Assembly: GCF_900166625.1 (NCBI RefSeq)
Contig: NZ_LT800499.1
Span: 1,344,630 to 1,408,629, forward strand
Reading direction: 5' to 3'
DNA: 64,000 nt
Source: Halobacillus massiliensis
GTDB taxonomy: Bacteria; Bacillota; Bacilli; Bacillales; Halobacillaceae
Position numbers and translations under genes: made by a program. The notes under the pieces are model-generated. The model was not told where the DNA came from and did no database searches. It saw nothing but the letters and a program-made list of their open reading frames with translations. Positions 42,727 through 51,349 of this stretch are shown here, piece by piece; positions within the stretch are counted from its first letter, which is position 1; every line of letters starts with the position of its first letter.

Positions 42727-43479
42727 ATGGGAGTCTTACTTGATAAATTTGCTGCGAAAATCCCTTTACTGACTCACTCCGAAAAGCGCGTACTGTATTT
42801 CATAGAGCACCATTTGGAACAATCAAAGATGATGCCGCTTACTCAAATGGCTGAAGAAAACAGTGTGAGTACAACAACAGTCATTCGTTTATGTCATAAG
42901 CTCGGTCTTGAAGGCTATTCGGAGTTAAAATTTTTCTTAAAAAGCTGCCATTCTGACGTTCTCCCTGAAGATATAGATCCGATTACAAGATACCTTCAGG
43001 ATGTCCAAAAAAGCTTATCTCAATTAAGCTCTGCAAGCCTTGAAGAACTAGCATTTTCTCTTGATAAAGCAGATCGGATTGTTATTTTGTCTGTAGGGCT
43101 TACTAAAATGATTGGGGAATATTTAAGTAAGCGATTGATGCAGATGAATCTCTCTTCAACCTATATATATGAATCTCACATGATCGATCTTATAAGTAAC
43201 TGGATAAGCCGGGATGATCTCGTCATTTTTATTTCATCAAGCGGAGAAACGGAAACATTAATCAAAGCTTGTGAAAAGCTGGATCATTTAAATATCAATA
43301 CTGCAGCGATTACTAATAATCCGGCCAGCGATTTGTATAAGATGTGCCGGCAGTCTATCAGTGCACCTGTCCAGAAAGTTTCTTATGAGGGTTACGATGT
43401 TTCCAATCGGTCTTCTTTAGTTATGCTGGCCGATCTTACATTTGAATATTTTTTAAAACATAAAGCGGAAAATCAATAA
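42727..43479 (+). CDS. RpiR-family regulator of the mannosylglycerate cluster
   Basis: A 250-residue regulator with an N-terminal HTH (about 1-75; MAEENSVSTTTVIRLCHKLG is the recognition region) and a C-terminal SIS domain (about 105-230; FISSSGETETLI and ITNNPASDLYKM) that would bind a phosphosugar such as mannose-6-P or mannosylglycerate-6-P. It is divergent from the permease operon and shares an upstream palindrome with it. E. coli uses a GntR protein (MngR) for the same task, so the regulator type differs here. GAAAGGGG precedes the ATG at 42727. Confidence 0.85.
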   Translation: MGVLLDKFAAKIPLLTHSEKRVLYFIEHHLEQSKMMPLTQMAEENSVSTTTVIRLCHKLGLEGYSELKFFLKSCHSDVLPEDIDPITRYLQDVQKSLSQLSSASLEELAFSLDKADRIVILSVGLTKMIGEYLSKRLMQMNLSSTYIYESHMIDLISNWISRDDLVIFISSSGETETLIKACEKLDHLNINTAAITNNPASDLYKMCRQSISAPVQKVSYEGYDVSNRSSLVMLADLTFEYFLKHKAENQ

Positions 43480-43528
43480 ACAAAAATCCCCCGGCAGAGG
43501 CAAAAGCCTTCCCGGGGGATTTTTGTTT
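43478..43528. terminator. Very strong bidirectional terminator
   Basis: A 17-base perfect stem (43478-43494 with 43512-43528), AAACAAAAATCCCCCGG and its complement, between two convergent genes. It overlaps the gluconokinase stop. Confidence 0.93.
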
Positions 43529-45062
43529 ATTGAATATGTTTTCGCTGAAATTCGGCAATAGAGTCGTATTCTTCTTTTAATATACGTGAAAGGCGGATAT
43601 ATATCGGCAGCAGCTCACGGTAGACGGAAGATGTTTCCGGCTGCGGTTCGTGTGTATGTGTCGTTCCAATCATTTCAGAAATGATACTAAAATCTTCAAT
43701 CTCACCAGTTGCATACATACCTAGGACTACTGCACCTAAACAGGAACTTTCATAGCTCTCAGGAACGACTACCGGTTTATCAAAGATATCAGTCATCATT
43801 TGCCGCCAAACGGTAGAACGGGCAAAACCTCCGGTGGCCTGGATACGCTTTGGCTCTCCTGTCAGTTCCTCAAGCGCTAGTAACACAGTATAAAGGTTAT
43901 AAATGATTCCTTCCAGTACTGCACGAACCATATGCTGCTTTTCATGGTGAATGCTAAGGCCAAAGAAGGAGCCGCGGGCGCTGGAGTTCCATAGTGGAGC
44001 CCGTTCACCCGTCAAGAACGGGTGGAAAATTAATCCGTCCGAACCGGGATTTACGTTCGTTGCTATTTTTGTCAGGACATCATAAGGGTCAATTCCTAAC
44101 CTTTTGGCAGTTTCTACTTCAGCTGCTGCAAACTCATCACGGAGCCAGCGCAGCACCATGCCGCCGTTATTAACGGGCCCCCCGATTACCCAATGTTTTT
44201 CTGTAAGGGCATAGCAGAAGATTCTCCCTTTTGGATCCGTTTTAGGTTCGTTCGTCACACTGCGGATGGCTCCACTTGTTCCAATGGTCACTGCAATGAC
44301 ACCTGGATCAATGGCATTAACTCCTAAATTGGACAATACACCGTCACTTGCCCCGACGATAAATGGTATATTCTCCGGAAGACCTAAGAATTGTTCATAT
44401 TCTTTCTTTATCCCGGTCATAGAATGAGTGGTAGGAACTAAGGTTGATAACTTACCTTTTGTAATACCGGCAACCTGTAGAGCTTCTTCATCCCAGTCGA
44501 GATCTTTTAAGTTGAACAAACCGGTAGCAGAAGCGATGGAATGGTCGACTACATACTCACCGAACAGTTTGTAAAATACGTATTCTTTAATAGAAATAAA
44601 TTTAGCCGCTTTTTTGTAGATTTCTGGCTTTTCTGTTTTCAGCCAAAGTAATTTTGACAGGGGAGACATGGCATGAATCGGAGTGCCTGTCCGTAAATAA
44701 ATTTCGTGGCCATTATGGTTTTCTTTAATATCCTTAGCATATGCGGCACTGCGAGTGTCTGCCCAAGTGATGCTGTTTGTTAAAAGGGTATTGTTTTCAT
44801 CGACAGCGATGAAGCTGTGCATGGCCGAACTGAATGAAGCAAATTGAACCTGGCTGCTGTTCACATCGCTTTTTCTAATGGCATCTCTAATGGTTCCAAG
44901 AACGGCTTCAAAAATTTCCTCAGGATCCTGCTCTGCCACCAAAGGATTTGGTGTATGTAAAGGGTAATTAATTGTATGCTGTCCCTGTACTTCTCCTTTT
45001 TTATTAAAAAGAACAGATTTCGTACTTGTGGTTCCTATATCTACACCTAAATAATACTGCAT
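43527..45062 (-). CDS. gntK: Gluconokinase (FGGY family)
   Basis: Phosphorylates gluconate to 6-phosphogluconate. The 511-residue FGGY kinase has the N-terminal phosphate loop YLGVDIGTTSTKSVLF, WADTRS near 93, and VGASDGVLSNLG near 240 with the catalytic aspartate. It is closest in form to Gram-positive GntK. GGAGG lies before the ATG. It follows gntP and gnd on the same strand, so the three form a gluconate operon even though a hairpin separates it from gntP. Confidence 0.9.
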   Translation of the reverse strand: MQYYLGVDIGTTSTKSVLFNKKGEVQGQHTINYPLHTPNPLVAEQDPEEIFEAVLGTIRDAIRKSDVNSSQVQFASFSSAMHSFIAVDENNTLLTNSITWADTRSAAYAKDIKENHNGHEIYLRTGTPIHAMSPLSKLLWLKTEKPEIYKKAAKFISIKEYVFYKLFGEYVVDHSIASATGLFNLKDLDWDEEALQVAGITKGKLSTLVPTTHSMTGIKKEYEQFLGLPENIPFIVGASDGVLSNLGVNAIDPGVIAVTIGTSGAIRSVTNEPKTDPKGRIFCYALTEKHWVIGGPVNNGGMVLRWLRDEFAAAEVETAKRLGIDPYDVLTKIATNVNPGSDGLIFHPFLTGERAPLWNSSARGSFFGLSIHHEKQHMVRAVLEGIIYNLYTVLLALEELTGEPKRIQATGGFARSTVWRQMMTDIFDKPVVVPESYESSCLGAVVLGMYATGEIEDFSIISEMIGTTHTHEPQPETSSVYRELLPIYIRLSRILKEEYDSIAEFQRKHIQ

Positions 45063-45099
45063 GGATAAACCTCCATTAAACTTAATTTACTTAGAAAAC

Positions 45100-45127
45100 A
45101 AAAGGGATAGACAAGGCTATCCCTTTT
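45100..45127 (-). terminator. Terminator-like hairpin between gntP and gntK
   Basis: AAAAGGGATAG and CTATCCCTTTT pair over 11 bases around a six-base loop; in the minus direction it is followed by CTTTTGTTTTC. Read-through or processing would be needed for gntK expression from the gnd promoter. Confidence 0.7.
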
Positions 45128-45143
45128 TAGAATATCATTTATT

Positions 45144-46499
45144 TTATGCGATAAACAGACTGATGATAAATGCTACACCAAATCCTACAAAACCAATTAT
45201 GGTTTCCATTACTGTCCAGGATTTTAATGTATCTTTTACGTCAAGTCCAAAGTAGCGGTTAACAAGCCAGAAACCGGAGTCGTTAACGTGTGAGAACACG
45301 GTAGCTCCTGAAGCGATAGAAATAACCATTAAACCAAGCATCGGTCCATCAAGGCCCAATGTATCAATTAAAGGTGAAATTAATCCAGCTGCTGTTACCA
45401 TGGCTACTGTTGCCGACCCCTGTGCCAGACGAACAGCAGTAGAAATAACAAAGGCAAGAAGTACAGGCGGTAAGGCAGATTGAATCATGATATTACCTAA
45501 GACATCTCCAACACCTGAATCAATAAGTACTTGTTTAAATACACCACCGGCACCTGTAACTAGGATGATGATCCCTGCTGGTTCCAGTGCTTTAGTGGCT
45601 ATATCCTGTACATCCTGGCGGGTATAGCCGCGCTTAGTTCCAAGAAAAGTAAATGTAAGAAGTGTCGCTATGGTTAATGCTACAAAAGGGTGTCCCAGGA
45701 AAGTGGCGATACTTCTAAAAGTATTTCCTTCTTCTAACAATAAATCAGATAAAGTATTGACTAAAATTAAAACAAGCGGTACTAGAATCAGACTAGTAAT
45801 TAATCCGAATCCAGGAAGCTCTTTGTCATATCCTTTTTTCGGTTCATCATCATCACTTTCCATGTAATCTGGTACACCAACATCAATTTTAGAAGCAATA
45901 TAACGTCCGAAAATAGGTCCTGCAAGGATCATGGCTGGTAAACCAGCGATAGCACCGAACAAGATAACCCATCCTAAATCTGCCCCAACAAGGTCGGCCA
46001 CAGCAATTGGTCCCGGAGTAGGGGGGATGAAACTGTGGGTGACAGCTAACCCGGCCAATAATGGAATCCCGTAGTACAAAACAGATTTTCCGGCTTTCTT
46101 AGCTAAACCATAAACGATCGGTACAAGAATAATGAATCCAACATCAAAGAATACTGGGATAGCAACTAGGAAACCTGTAATACCAAGAGCCCACTGGGCT
46201 TTATCTTCACCAAATTTTGCAATTAGAGTCTGTGCAAGACGTTCAGCTCCGCCTGAAACTTCGAGAAGCTTTCCAAACATCGCACCCAGACCTACAACTA
46301 TTGCCACAAATCCAAGGGTGCCGCCCATACCGTCTTCCATCGATTCGATAACCCCGCTAAGCGGCATACCAGCAGCAATACCAACAATTAAGCTGACAAG
46401 TAATAGAGCTACAAAAGCGTGAAGCTTAGTGCGGATGACAAGGAAAAGTAAAAGAAATATTCCTGCCATTGCTACAAAAATTAACGATAAATCTGACAT
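45144..46499 (-). CDS. gntP: Gluconate:proton symporter (GntP family)
   Basis: A 451-residue membrane protein with about 12 spans. PPTPGPIAVADLVGADLG near 150, TGAGGVFKQVLIDSGVGD near 315 and FSHVNDSGFWLVNRYFGLD near 408 are GntP signatures. AAGGAGG precedes the ATG. It lies 40 bases after gnd, with kinase and regulator nearby, which makes gluconate the expected substrate. Confidence 0.92.
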   Translation of the reverse strand: MSDLSLIFVAMAGIFLLLFLVIRTKLHAFVALLLVSLIVGIAAGMPLSGVIESMEDGMGGTLGFVAIVVGLGAMFGKLLEVSGGAERLAQTLIAKFGEDKAQWALGITGFLVAIPVFFDVGFIILVPIVYGLAKKAGKSVLYYGIPLLAGLAVTHSFIPPTPGPIAVADLVGADLGWVILFGAIAGLPAMILAGPIFGRYIASKIDVGVPDYMESDDDEPKKGYDKELPGFGLITSLILVPLVLILVNTLSDLLLEEGNTFRSIATFLGHPFVALTIATLLTFTFLGTKRGYTRQDVQDIATKALEPAGIIILVTGAGGVFKQVLIDSGVGDVLGNIMIQSALPPVLLAFVISTAVRLAQGSATVAMVTAAGLISPLIDTLGLDGPMLGLMVISIASGATVFSHVNDSGFWLVNRYFGLDVKDTLKSWTVMETIIGFVGFGVAFIISLFIA

Positions 46500-46539
46500 T
46501 TTAATTCCTCCTTAAACGCTTACAAAGAATAGAAATTTC

Positions 46540-47436
46540 TTAGTTTTTAACGACTGCATGACCACCAAATTCGTTTCTTAAAGCTGCTACAACTTTACCA
46601 GAGAAAGTGTCATTTTCCTGTGAGCGGTATCTCATCATGAGAGAAAGAGCAATGATAGGAGCAGAAGCCTCAAGCTCGAGTGCAGTTTCGACTGTCCATT
46701 TACCTTCACCTGATGAATTCATTACTCCACGTAAATCATCAAGATTAGCATCTTTTGCAAATGCCTGTTCCATTAATTCCATCAGCCATGAGCGAACAAC
46801 AGATCCATTGTTCCAGACTTTAGCGACTTTTTCATAATTGTAATCGAATTCACTTTTATGGAGGATGTCAAAGCCTTCGCCAATCGCCTGCATCATGCCA
46901 TACTCGATTCCATTATGGACCATTTTAAGAAAATGACCACTTCCTGTTTTTCCTGTATATAGGTAGCCATTCTCTATGCAAACGTCTTCAAAAATAGGTT
47001 CGATATGTTTGAATTTATCTGGATGGCCGCCGATCATTGTGCATGCGCCTTCACGAGCCCCATCAGTTCCACCGCTCGTTCCGCAGTCAAAGAAATAAAT
47101 GCCTTTTTCCTCAAGCTTCTCCGAGCGTTGAAGGGTCTCCTTATAATTGGAATTTCCTCCATCAATGATCATATCTCCAGGTTCCAGAAGGGTAGATAGA
47201 TCAGAGATCGTTGCTTCCGTAATTTCTCCTGCCGGTACCATAAGCCATACCACTCTAGGTGTAGGAAGTTCCCGCACTAGGTTTTCCAGTGAATTCGAGA
47301 AAGAAAAGTTCTTGTTCGAAATTTTTTCCTTAATTGATATATCCTTATCATAACCTGCAACTTCATGATTGTGGTCAAGTAAGTTAAGGGTTAAGTTAAA
47401 ACCCATCTTTCCAAGACCGACCATACCGATTTTCAT
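46540..47436 (-). CDS. gnd: 6-phosphogluconate dehydrogenase, short (GndA/YqeC-like) type
   Basis: Oxidatively decarboxylates 6-phosphogluconate to ribulose-5-P. At 298 residues this is the short form of the family, often NAD-specific, not the ~470-residue Gnd. MVGLGKMGFNLTLNLL is the dinucleotide fold, FDCGTSGGTDGAREGACTM near 120 the substrate loop, and GSGHFLKMVHNGIEYGMMQ near 170 carries the catalytic lysine. AGGGGG is spaced to the ATG at 47436; the frame stays open well upstream, but no ribosome site supports a longer form. It is first in the operon gnd-gntP-gntK. Confidence 0.9.
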   Translation of the reverse strand: MKIGMVGLGKMGFNLTLNLLDHNHEVAGYDKDISIKEKISNKNFSFSNSLENLVRELPTPRVVWLMVPAGEITEATISDLSTLLEPGDMIIDGGNSNYKETLQRSEKLEEKGIYFFDCGTSGGTDGAREGACTMIGGHPDKFKHIEPIFEDVCIENGYLYTGKTGSGHFLKMVHNGIEYGMMQAIGEGFDILHKSEFDYNYEKVAKVWNNGSVVRSWLMELMEQAFAKDANLDDLRGVMNSSGEGKWTVETALELEASAPIIALSLMMRYRSQENDTFSGKVVAALRNEFGGHAVVKN

Positions 47437-47482
47437 AAGTGTTTCCCCCTGTTGTAAAAAAATATTTTTTTGTCTATGTCGA

Positions 47483-47510
47483 ATTATATCAAAATTTTTT
47501 TCGATTACAA
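47483..47510 (-). promoter_or_regulatory. gnd-gntP-gntK promoter with operator in its spacer
   Basis: Minus strand TTGTAA (47510-47505), 16-base spacer, TATAAT (47488-47483). The spacer itself is the near-palindrome TCGAAAAAAATTTTGA, matching the second site at 47520-47533. Confidence 0.72.
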
Positions 47511-47518
47511 TGTATTTA

Positions 47519-47541
47519 TGAAATTTTTTTTCGTATATAAT
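47519..47541 (+). promoter_or_regulatory. Promoter -10 and operator 2 of the gluconate regulator gene
   Basis: GAAATTTTTTTTCG (47520-47533) repeats the motif inside the divergent promoter, and TATAAT follows at 47536-47541. The -35 is poor, which would suit an activated or weak autoregulated promoter. Confidence 0.55.
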
Positions 47542-47574
47542 AAAACCAATGATGTTAAATAGAGGTGATCTTCC

Positions 47575-48429
47575 ATGGAAAATGAAACACAGCATGGTTT
47601 AGCGAGAATTAGAAGTCATTACGGAAGGTTTAGCGATAAGGAGAAAAAAATTGCGGATTATATTTTGGATAACCCAGAAATCATTATCCATCATACGATT
47701 AATCAAGTAGCAGACGAATTAAATGTAGCTGAATCGACCGTATTTAGATTTTGTAAACGAATTGGCTTTAAAGGGTATCAGGCTTTTAAGATAGCTCTGG
47801 CAGCAGAGATAGTAACACCAATGAAAGACATACACGAAGAGATTGCAGATGGAGACAGCATGGGAACGGTAGCGGAGAAAGTCTTTCAGTCAAATAACAA
47901 AACTTTAACAAGCACATTGCAAATACTTGATGGTAAGGCCATAGAGGAAGCGGTTCATTTAATTCTCAAGGCTAATAAATTAGAGTTCTTCGGTTATGGA
48001 GGGTCAGCAGCTGTAGCGCTCGACAGCTACCATAAATTTATTAGGACAGGAATCCCTGTAGCGGCTCAATTGGACTCCCATATGCAGTTAATGTCAGCTT
48101 CTCAAATGTCTGAGAGAGATGTCGCTATTGTTATTTCACACTCCGGGACGACAAAGGATTCACTGGACGTACTTGAAGTACTAAATGACAGGGGAGTAAA
48201 AACAATTGCCATTACAAATTTTGCAAAGTCCCCTTTAACTAAAAAAGCTGATATTTGTCTTTACACTGTGTCAGAAGAAACGGATTTTCGTTCTGAAGCT
48301 TTTTCTTCAAGAATTGCCCAGCTTAGTATCATAGATGCCCTTTACACAAATGTAATGCTGGCCCAGAAAAGTAATGGGAAACAGGCCATTGAACAAATGC
48401 GAAAAGCCATGGCTTTAAAAAGGTTATAA
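47575..48429 (+). CDS. RpiR/MurR-family regulator of the gluconate genes
   Basis: A 284-residue regulator: HTH domain about 1-80 (VADELNVAESTVFRFCKRIG), then a SIS domain about 125-265 (FGYGGSAAVALDSYHKF and IVISHSGTTKDSLDVL). It probably binds a sugar phosphate such as 6-phosphogluconate. It is divergent from gnd-gntP-gntK with paired motifs in the shared region. B. subtilis uses a GntR-type repressor for this operon, so the regulator class differs. AGAGGTGATC precedes the ATG. Confidence 0.86.
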   Translation: MENETQHGLARIRSHYGRFSDKEKKIADYILDNPEIIIHHTINQVADELNVAESTVFRFCKRIGFKGYQAFKIALAAEIVTPMKDIHEEIADGDSMGTVAEKVFQSNNKTLTSTLQILDGKAIEEAVHLILKANKLEFFGYGGSAAVALDSYHKFIRTGIPVAAQLDSHMQLMSASQMSERDVAIVISHSGTTKDSLDVLEVLNDRGVKTIAITNFAKSPLTKKADICLYTVSEETDFRSEAFSSRIAQLSIIDALYTNVMLAQKSNGKQAIEQMRKAMALKRL

Positions 48430-48458
48430 AAGAAGCGGATTCTCTCCGCTTCTTTTTT
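48429..48458 (+). terminator. Terminator of the gluconate regulator
   Basis: AAAGAAGCGGA and TCCGCTTCTTT, 11-base perfect stem with five-base loop, then TTTT; it starts in the stop codon. Confidence 0.9.
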
Positions 48459-48558
48459 TAGATGAAAATTCTCATAGTTTATGAATGATAAATAGGGGAA
48501 TTTAGAGTATGTTAGACATTGAAGAAACTAGACGATATTAACAGACGAAGCAGGTGAG

Positions 48559-50148
48559 ATGATGGATAAAAAACAACCTATTTTTTTTCTAATGAACTCA
48601 ATTGATTTAGAGCGCGGGGGTCTGACAAAAGCCTCTTTAAAACAAGCCTCTACATTTGCGGAAATGGGTTATGAAGTTTATATGCTCACATTCAATTATA
48701 ACGTGAGATATCCAAATATTAGAAAACAGTTGATAGAGATGAATAAAATTCATCCAAAAGTAAAGATCTTAAACCTTTACGAAGCACTGGATGGGCGTGT
48801 CAATAATCATTCAAGTCGCAAAACGTTAAAGAAGGCTACACTAAAAGCCCTTGCAGCTGGCGGTGTAGCAGATAAGAGGAAAGGGAAAAATGCTTATCGA
48901 ATTTTCCAAAAAGGAATATATGTGAAATATATTGATTACGATGAAAATAATCACCTTCGCTTTATTGATTATTTTAATGAAAATAGATACCGCACAAAAC
49001 GGGAGGAATATGATCTTAAAGGAAATATTAAACGAGTACTTTTTATGGATTATCAGAGAAATAAACCTCGTCAGATTATCTATTACAACTATAAACACCA
49101 ACCGTATCTTTCTGAGTGGATCAATCCGAAAACGAGTGAAATCACAAGGATTACAATGTTTGATTTAAAAACAGGGGAAGTAACAAAAAAGTACAGGGAT
49201 GGAACAACAAAATTTAAAACGGATTGGGTTCACCAATTGTTGGAAAAACATACAGCCCCGGTTATTGTTTCTGATACAAGAAGCACCGATGGCGTGCTTG
49301 CTGAAATTAATAGTAAGCTTGCCCTGAAATTATGGCGTCTTCACAGCAGCCATGTAAATTATCCGTTTGATAAGAATGGTGAAATTGCTTCTAAGGTAAA
49401 GACAGGAATTGAGAACCTTAATAACTATGACGGTGCTTTAGTATTAACAGAACAGCAGAGAAAGGATTTAATTCAAAGATTTGGTTATGAAAACTTCTTT
49501 CACACTGTGCCTCACTATCATGAGGGCGCGAAGAAAAGTGGCTTTAAGAAACTATTGGTAGAAGAAAAAGAAACTGATCGGAATACTGCCGTCATTGTCA
49601 GTCGTTTATCAACTTTGAAGCGGATTGATCATTCAATTAAAGCATTTAAAAAGGTAGTAAGAGTACTTCCAGATGTGAAACTTGAAATATGGGGAACTGG
49701 AACAGAAGATGAGAAGCTGAAAACAATGGTGAATGATTTAAATTTAGAAAACAATGTAATTATAAAAGGCTATACTCATGATCCAGATTCTATCTATCAG
49801 CGAGGTCTGTTTTCTCTTCTTACTTCAAAAAGTGAAGGGTTTGCCTTGTCGGTCTTAGAAAGCACAGCAAATAAAACCCCTGTAGTCAGCTATAACGTTA
49901 GATATGGACCGGCAGATTTAATAAAGCACAACGAAACAGGGAAGCTTGTTGAAGATAAAAACATAAATGAGCTGGCAGAAGCGATGATCGAACTTTTTAA
50001 AAATCCTGATAAAGCTATAGAAATGGGTGAGAGGGCATCTTCCTTTATAAAAGAGAACTTTAATAAAGAAATTTATAAAGAAAAGTTTTTAACAGCTATA
50101 AACAATGCAGAACAATGGAAGAAAACAAGAAAGCATAGAGGTGAATAG
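48559..50148 (+). CDS. GT4 glycosyltransferase, TagE/TarM-like (wall teichoic acid glycosylation)
   Basis: A 529-residue cytoplasmic GT-B enzyme. The N-terminus (FFLMNSIDLERGGLTKASL) and the inserted beta-rich region (about 115-225, with repeated aromatic-charged strands such as RTKREEYDLKGNIKRVLFMD) are like poly(glycerol-phosphate) or poly(ribitol-phosphate) alpha-glycosyltransferases. The C-terminal half has IVSRLSTLKRIDHSIKAF and the retaining EX7E motif EGFALSVLE near 432. It would add sugar from UDP-glucose or UDP-GlcNAc to teichoic acid. Glycosylation of a surface protein (Gtf1-like) is the alternative. Two adjacent ATGs follow CAGGTGAG. Monocistronic. Confidence 0.82.
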   Translation: MMDKKQPIFFLMNSIDLERGGLTKASLKQASTFAEMGYEVYMLTFNYNVRYPNIRKQLIEMNKIHPKVKILNLYEALDGRVNNHSSRKTLKKATLKALAAGGVADKRKGKNAYRIFQKGIYVKYIDYDENNHLRFIDYFNENRYRTKREEYDLKGNIKRVLFMDYQRNKPRQIIYYNYKHQPYLSEWINPKTSEITRITMFDLKTGEVTKKYRDGTTKFKTDWVHQLLEKHTAPVIVSDTRSTDGVLAEINSKLALKLWRLHSSHVNYPFDKNGEIASKVKTGIENLNNYDGALVLTEQQRKDLIQRFGYENFFHTVPHYHEGAKKSGFKKLLVEEKETDRNTAVIVSRLSTLKRIDHSIKAFKKVVRVLPDVKLEIWGTGTEDEKLKTMVNDLNLENNVIIKGYTHDPDSIYQRGLFSLLTSKSEGFALSVLESTANKTPVVSYNVRYGPADLIKHNETGKLVEDKNINELAEAMIELFKNPDKAIEMGERASSFIKENFNKEIYKEKFLTAINNAEQWKKTRKHRGE

Positions 50149-50163
50149 CCTCTATGCTTTTTT
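50131..50163 (+). terminator. Terminator with the stop codon in its loop
   Basis: AAGCATAGAGG and CCTCTATGCTT pair perfectly; the seven-base loop TGAATAG contains the glycosyltransferase stop, and a T-run follows. Confidence 0.88.
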
Positions 50164-50174
50164 TGATGAGGAAG

Positions 50175-50927
50175 TTAAGTGACAATTCCTTTCTCTCTTA
50201 AATAATTGACGCTAATCTCTAAACTTTCAAAAGGAGTCCTGCGGCTTTCATCCTGTTCTACGACCCACCATCTGACGCCGGCAGCTTCACCTCTATTAAT
50301 TACGGATTCCAGGTCCACTCCTCCGGTACCAAGCTCCGCAAAAAATTGCTCTTCGTCTGTAGTCATATCCTTTAAATGAATAAGCGGTGTTCGACCTTGA
50401 TAACGTTCAATCCAGGCAGAAGGGTCATGCCCCGCTTTTTTGATCCAATAAATATCCAGCTCGGCTTTAAGATCATTTGCGTCAGTTTCCTCAAAAATAG
50501 TATCTAATGCTGTTCTTCCATCCGAAAGTTCAGCTAATTCAAAATCATGATTGTGGTAACATAGGGTAATTCCTTCTAATCGGCACATTTCTCCCGCACG
50601 TTTTAAAATACCGATCAGTTTAATATAATCCTCTTCACCTTCAGGTTCAAAATAAGGACAAACCAAATATTGGGTCCCCAGAGTTTTCTGCACTTCTATT
50701 ACTTGGGTTAGATTATTTTTAATTTGTTCTAAAGGGACATGGCTCGATACAGCTTGAAGCCCCAGCTCATCCAAAAGCTGCTTCATGTCGTGAGGCGTAT
50801 AGTCTCCTAAACCGGCGAACTCTACCCCTTCAAATCCCAGGTCAGCGACTTTTCTTAACGTTCCTTCGAAATCCTTCTCTGTTTCGTTTCTTAATGTATA
50901 AAGCTGAACAGCTGCAGGAATAGTCAT
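50175..50927 (-). CDS. TIM-barrel sugar isomerase/epimerase (AP endonuclease family 2 fold)
   Basis: A 250-residue protein of the xylose-isomerase-like TIM barrel family. VQLYTLRNETEKDFEGTL opens it; metal ligands are likely the glutamate in GVEFAGL, YHNHDFEL near 125, ELDIYWIKKAGHDP near 160 and HLKDM near 185. The end WWVVEQDESR near 225 is typical of family members acting on keto-sugars. A longer N-terminus is possible, but its start coincides with the predicted transcription start, so ATG 50927 with a GAGG upstream was preferred. It is divergent from the sugar ABC operon and probably in the same pathway. Confidence 0.78.
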   Translation of the reverse strand: MTIPAAVQLYTLRNETEKDFEGTLRKVADLGFEGVEFAGLGDYTPHDMKQLLDELGLQAVSSHVPLEQIKNNLTQVIEVQKTLGTQYLVCPYFEPEGEEDYIKLIGILKRAGEMCRLEGITLCYHNHDFELAELSDGRTALDTIFEETDANDLKAELDIYWIKKAGHDPSAWIERYQGRTPLIHLKDMTTDEEQFFAELGTGGVDLESVINRGEAAGVRWWVVEQDESRRTPFESLEISVNYLREKGIVT

Positions 50928-50981
50928 TCTATCAGTCCTCATTTCTCTATGTAATAGATAGTCTTCTTGATCATACATAAG

Positions 50982-51009
50982 ATAATAGAAAAAACCAAAT
51001 ATTCGGTAA
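50982..51009 (-). promoter_or_regulatory. Promoter of the TIM-barrel isomerase gene
   Basis: Minus strand TTACCG (51009-51004), 16-base spacer, TATTAT (50987-50982). Confidence 0.45.
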
Positions 51010-51036
51010 TTTTTTTAAAAGCTTAACTTATTGCAT

Positions 51037-51050
51037 TGAAAGCATTTTCA
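51037..51050. promoter_or_regulatory. cre-like site in the divergent region
   Basis: TGAAAGCATTTTCA, one base from the cre consensus TGWAANCGNTNWCA and fully symmetric apart from the centre. Placed between the two divergent promoters, it could affect both. Confidence 0.55.
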
Positions 51051-51080
51051 AGGAAAGTGAAAAAAATTCAGAAAATCATG

Positions 51081-51109
51081 TTGTGTTTAAATAATCACCA
51101 TGTTATAGT
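51081..51109 (+). promoter_or_regulatory. Promoter of the sugar ABC transporter operon
   Basis: TTGTGT (51081-51086), 17-base spacer, TATAGT (51104-51109). Predicted start near 51116 leaves a leader of about 230 bases with both operators inside it. Confidence 0.62.
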
Positions 51110-51121
51110 TTGTGTAATGAA

Positions 51122-51143
51122 TTTGTGCAAACGTATTCACAAA
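51122..51143. promoter_or_regulatory. LacI-type operator A
   Basis: TTTGTG and CACAAA arms flank GCAAACGTATT-like inner bases, centred on CG at 51132-51133, a typical LacI-family operator. It starts about six bases after the predicted transcription start. Confidence 0.65.
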
Positions 51144-51212
51144 CCGCTTTCATTCCTTGTATCAATGACAGTTAAGCAAATCCACGGCATAATTTGATTT
51201 TTTAAGAACTCA

Positions 51213-51232
51213 AAGTGCAAACGAGTGCACTA
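51213..51232. promoter_or_regulatory. LacI-type operator B
   Basis: AGTGCAAACGAGTGCACT: six-base arms AGTGCA/TGCACT around AACGAG. It shares GTGCAAACG with operator A and is 90 bases away centre to centre, a spacing that would allow looping by a LacI tetramer or independent dimers. Confidence 0.62.
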
Positions 51233-51349
51233 AAGGTGCACAGGTGTTCAATGTGAAACTATTAATCTCATTAAGTTCCACATATTTTTTTAGTGAATAT
51301 GGAAGCGCATTCAATTCATTATGTAAGAAAAATTAGGGGAGTGTGTTAC

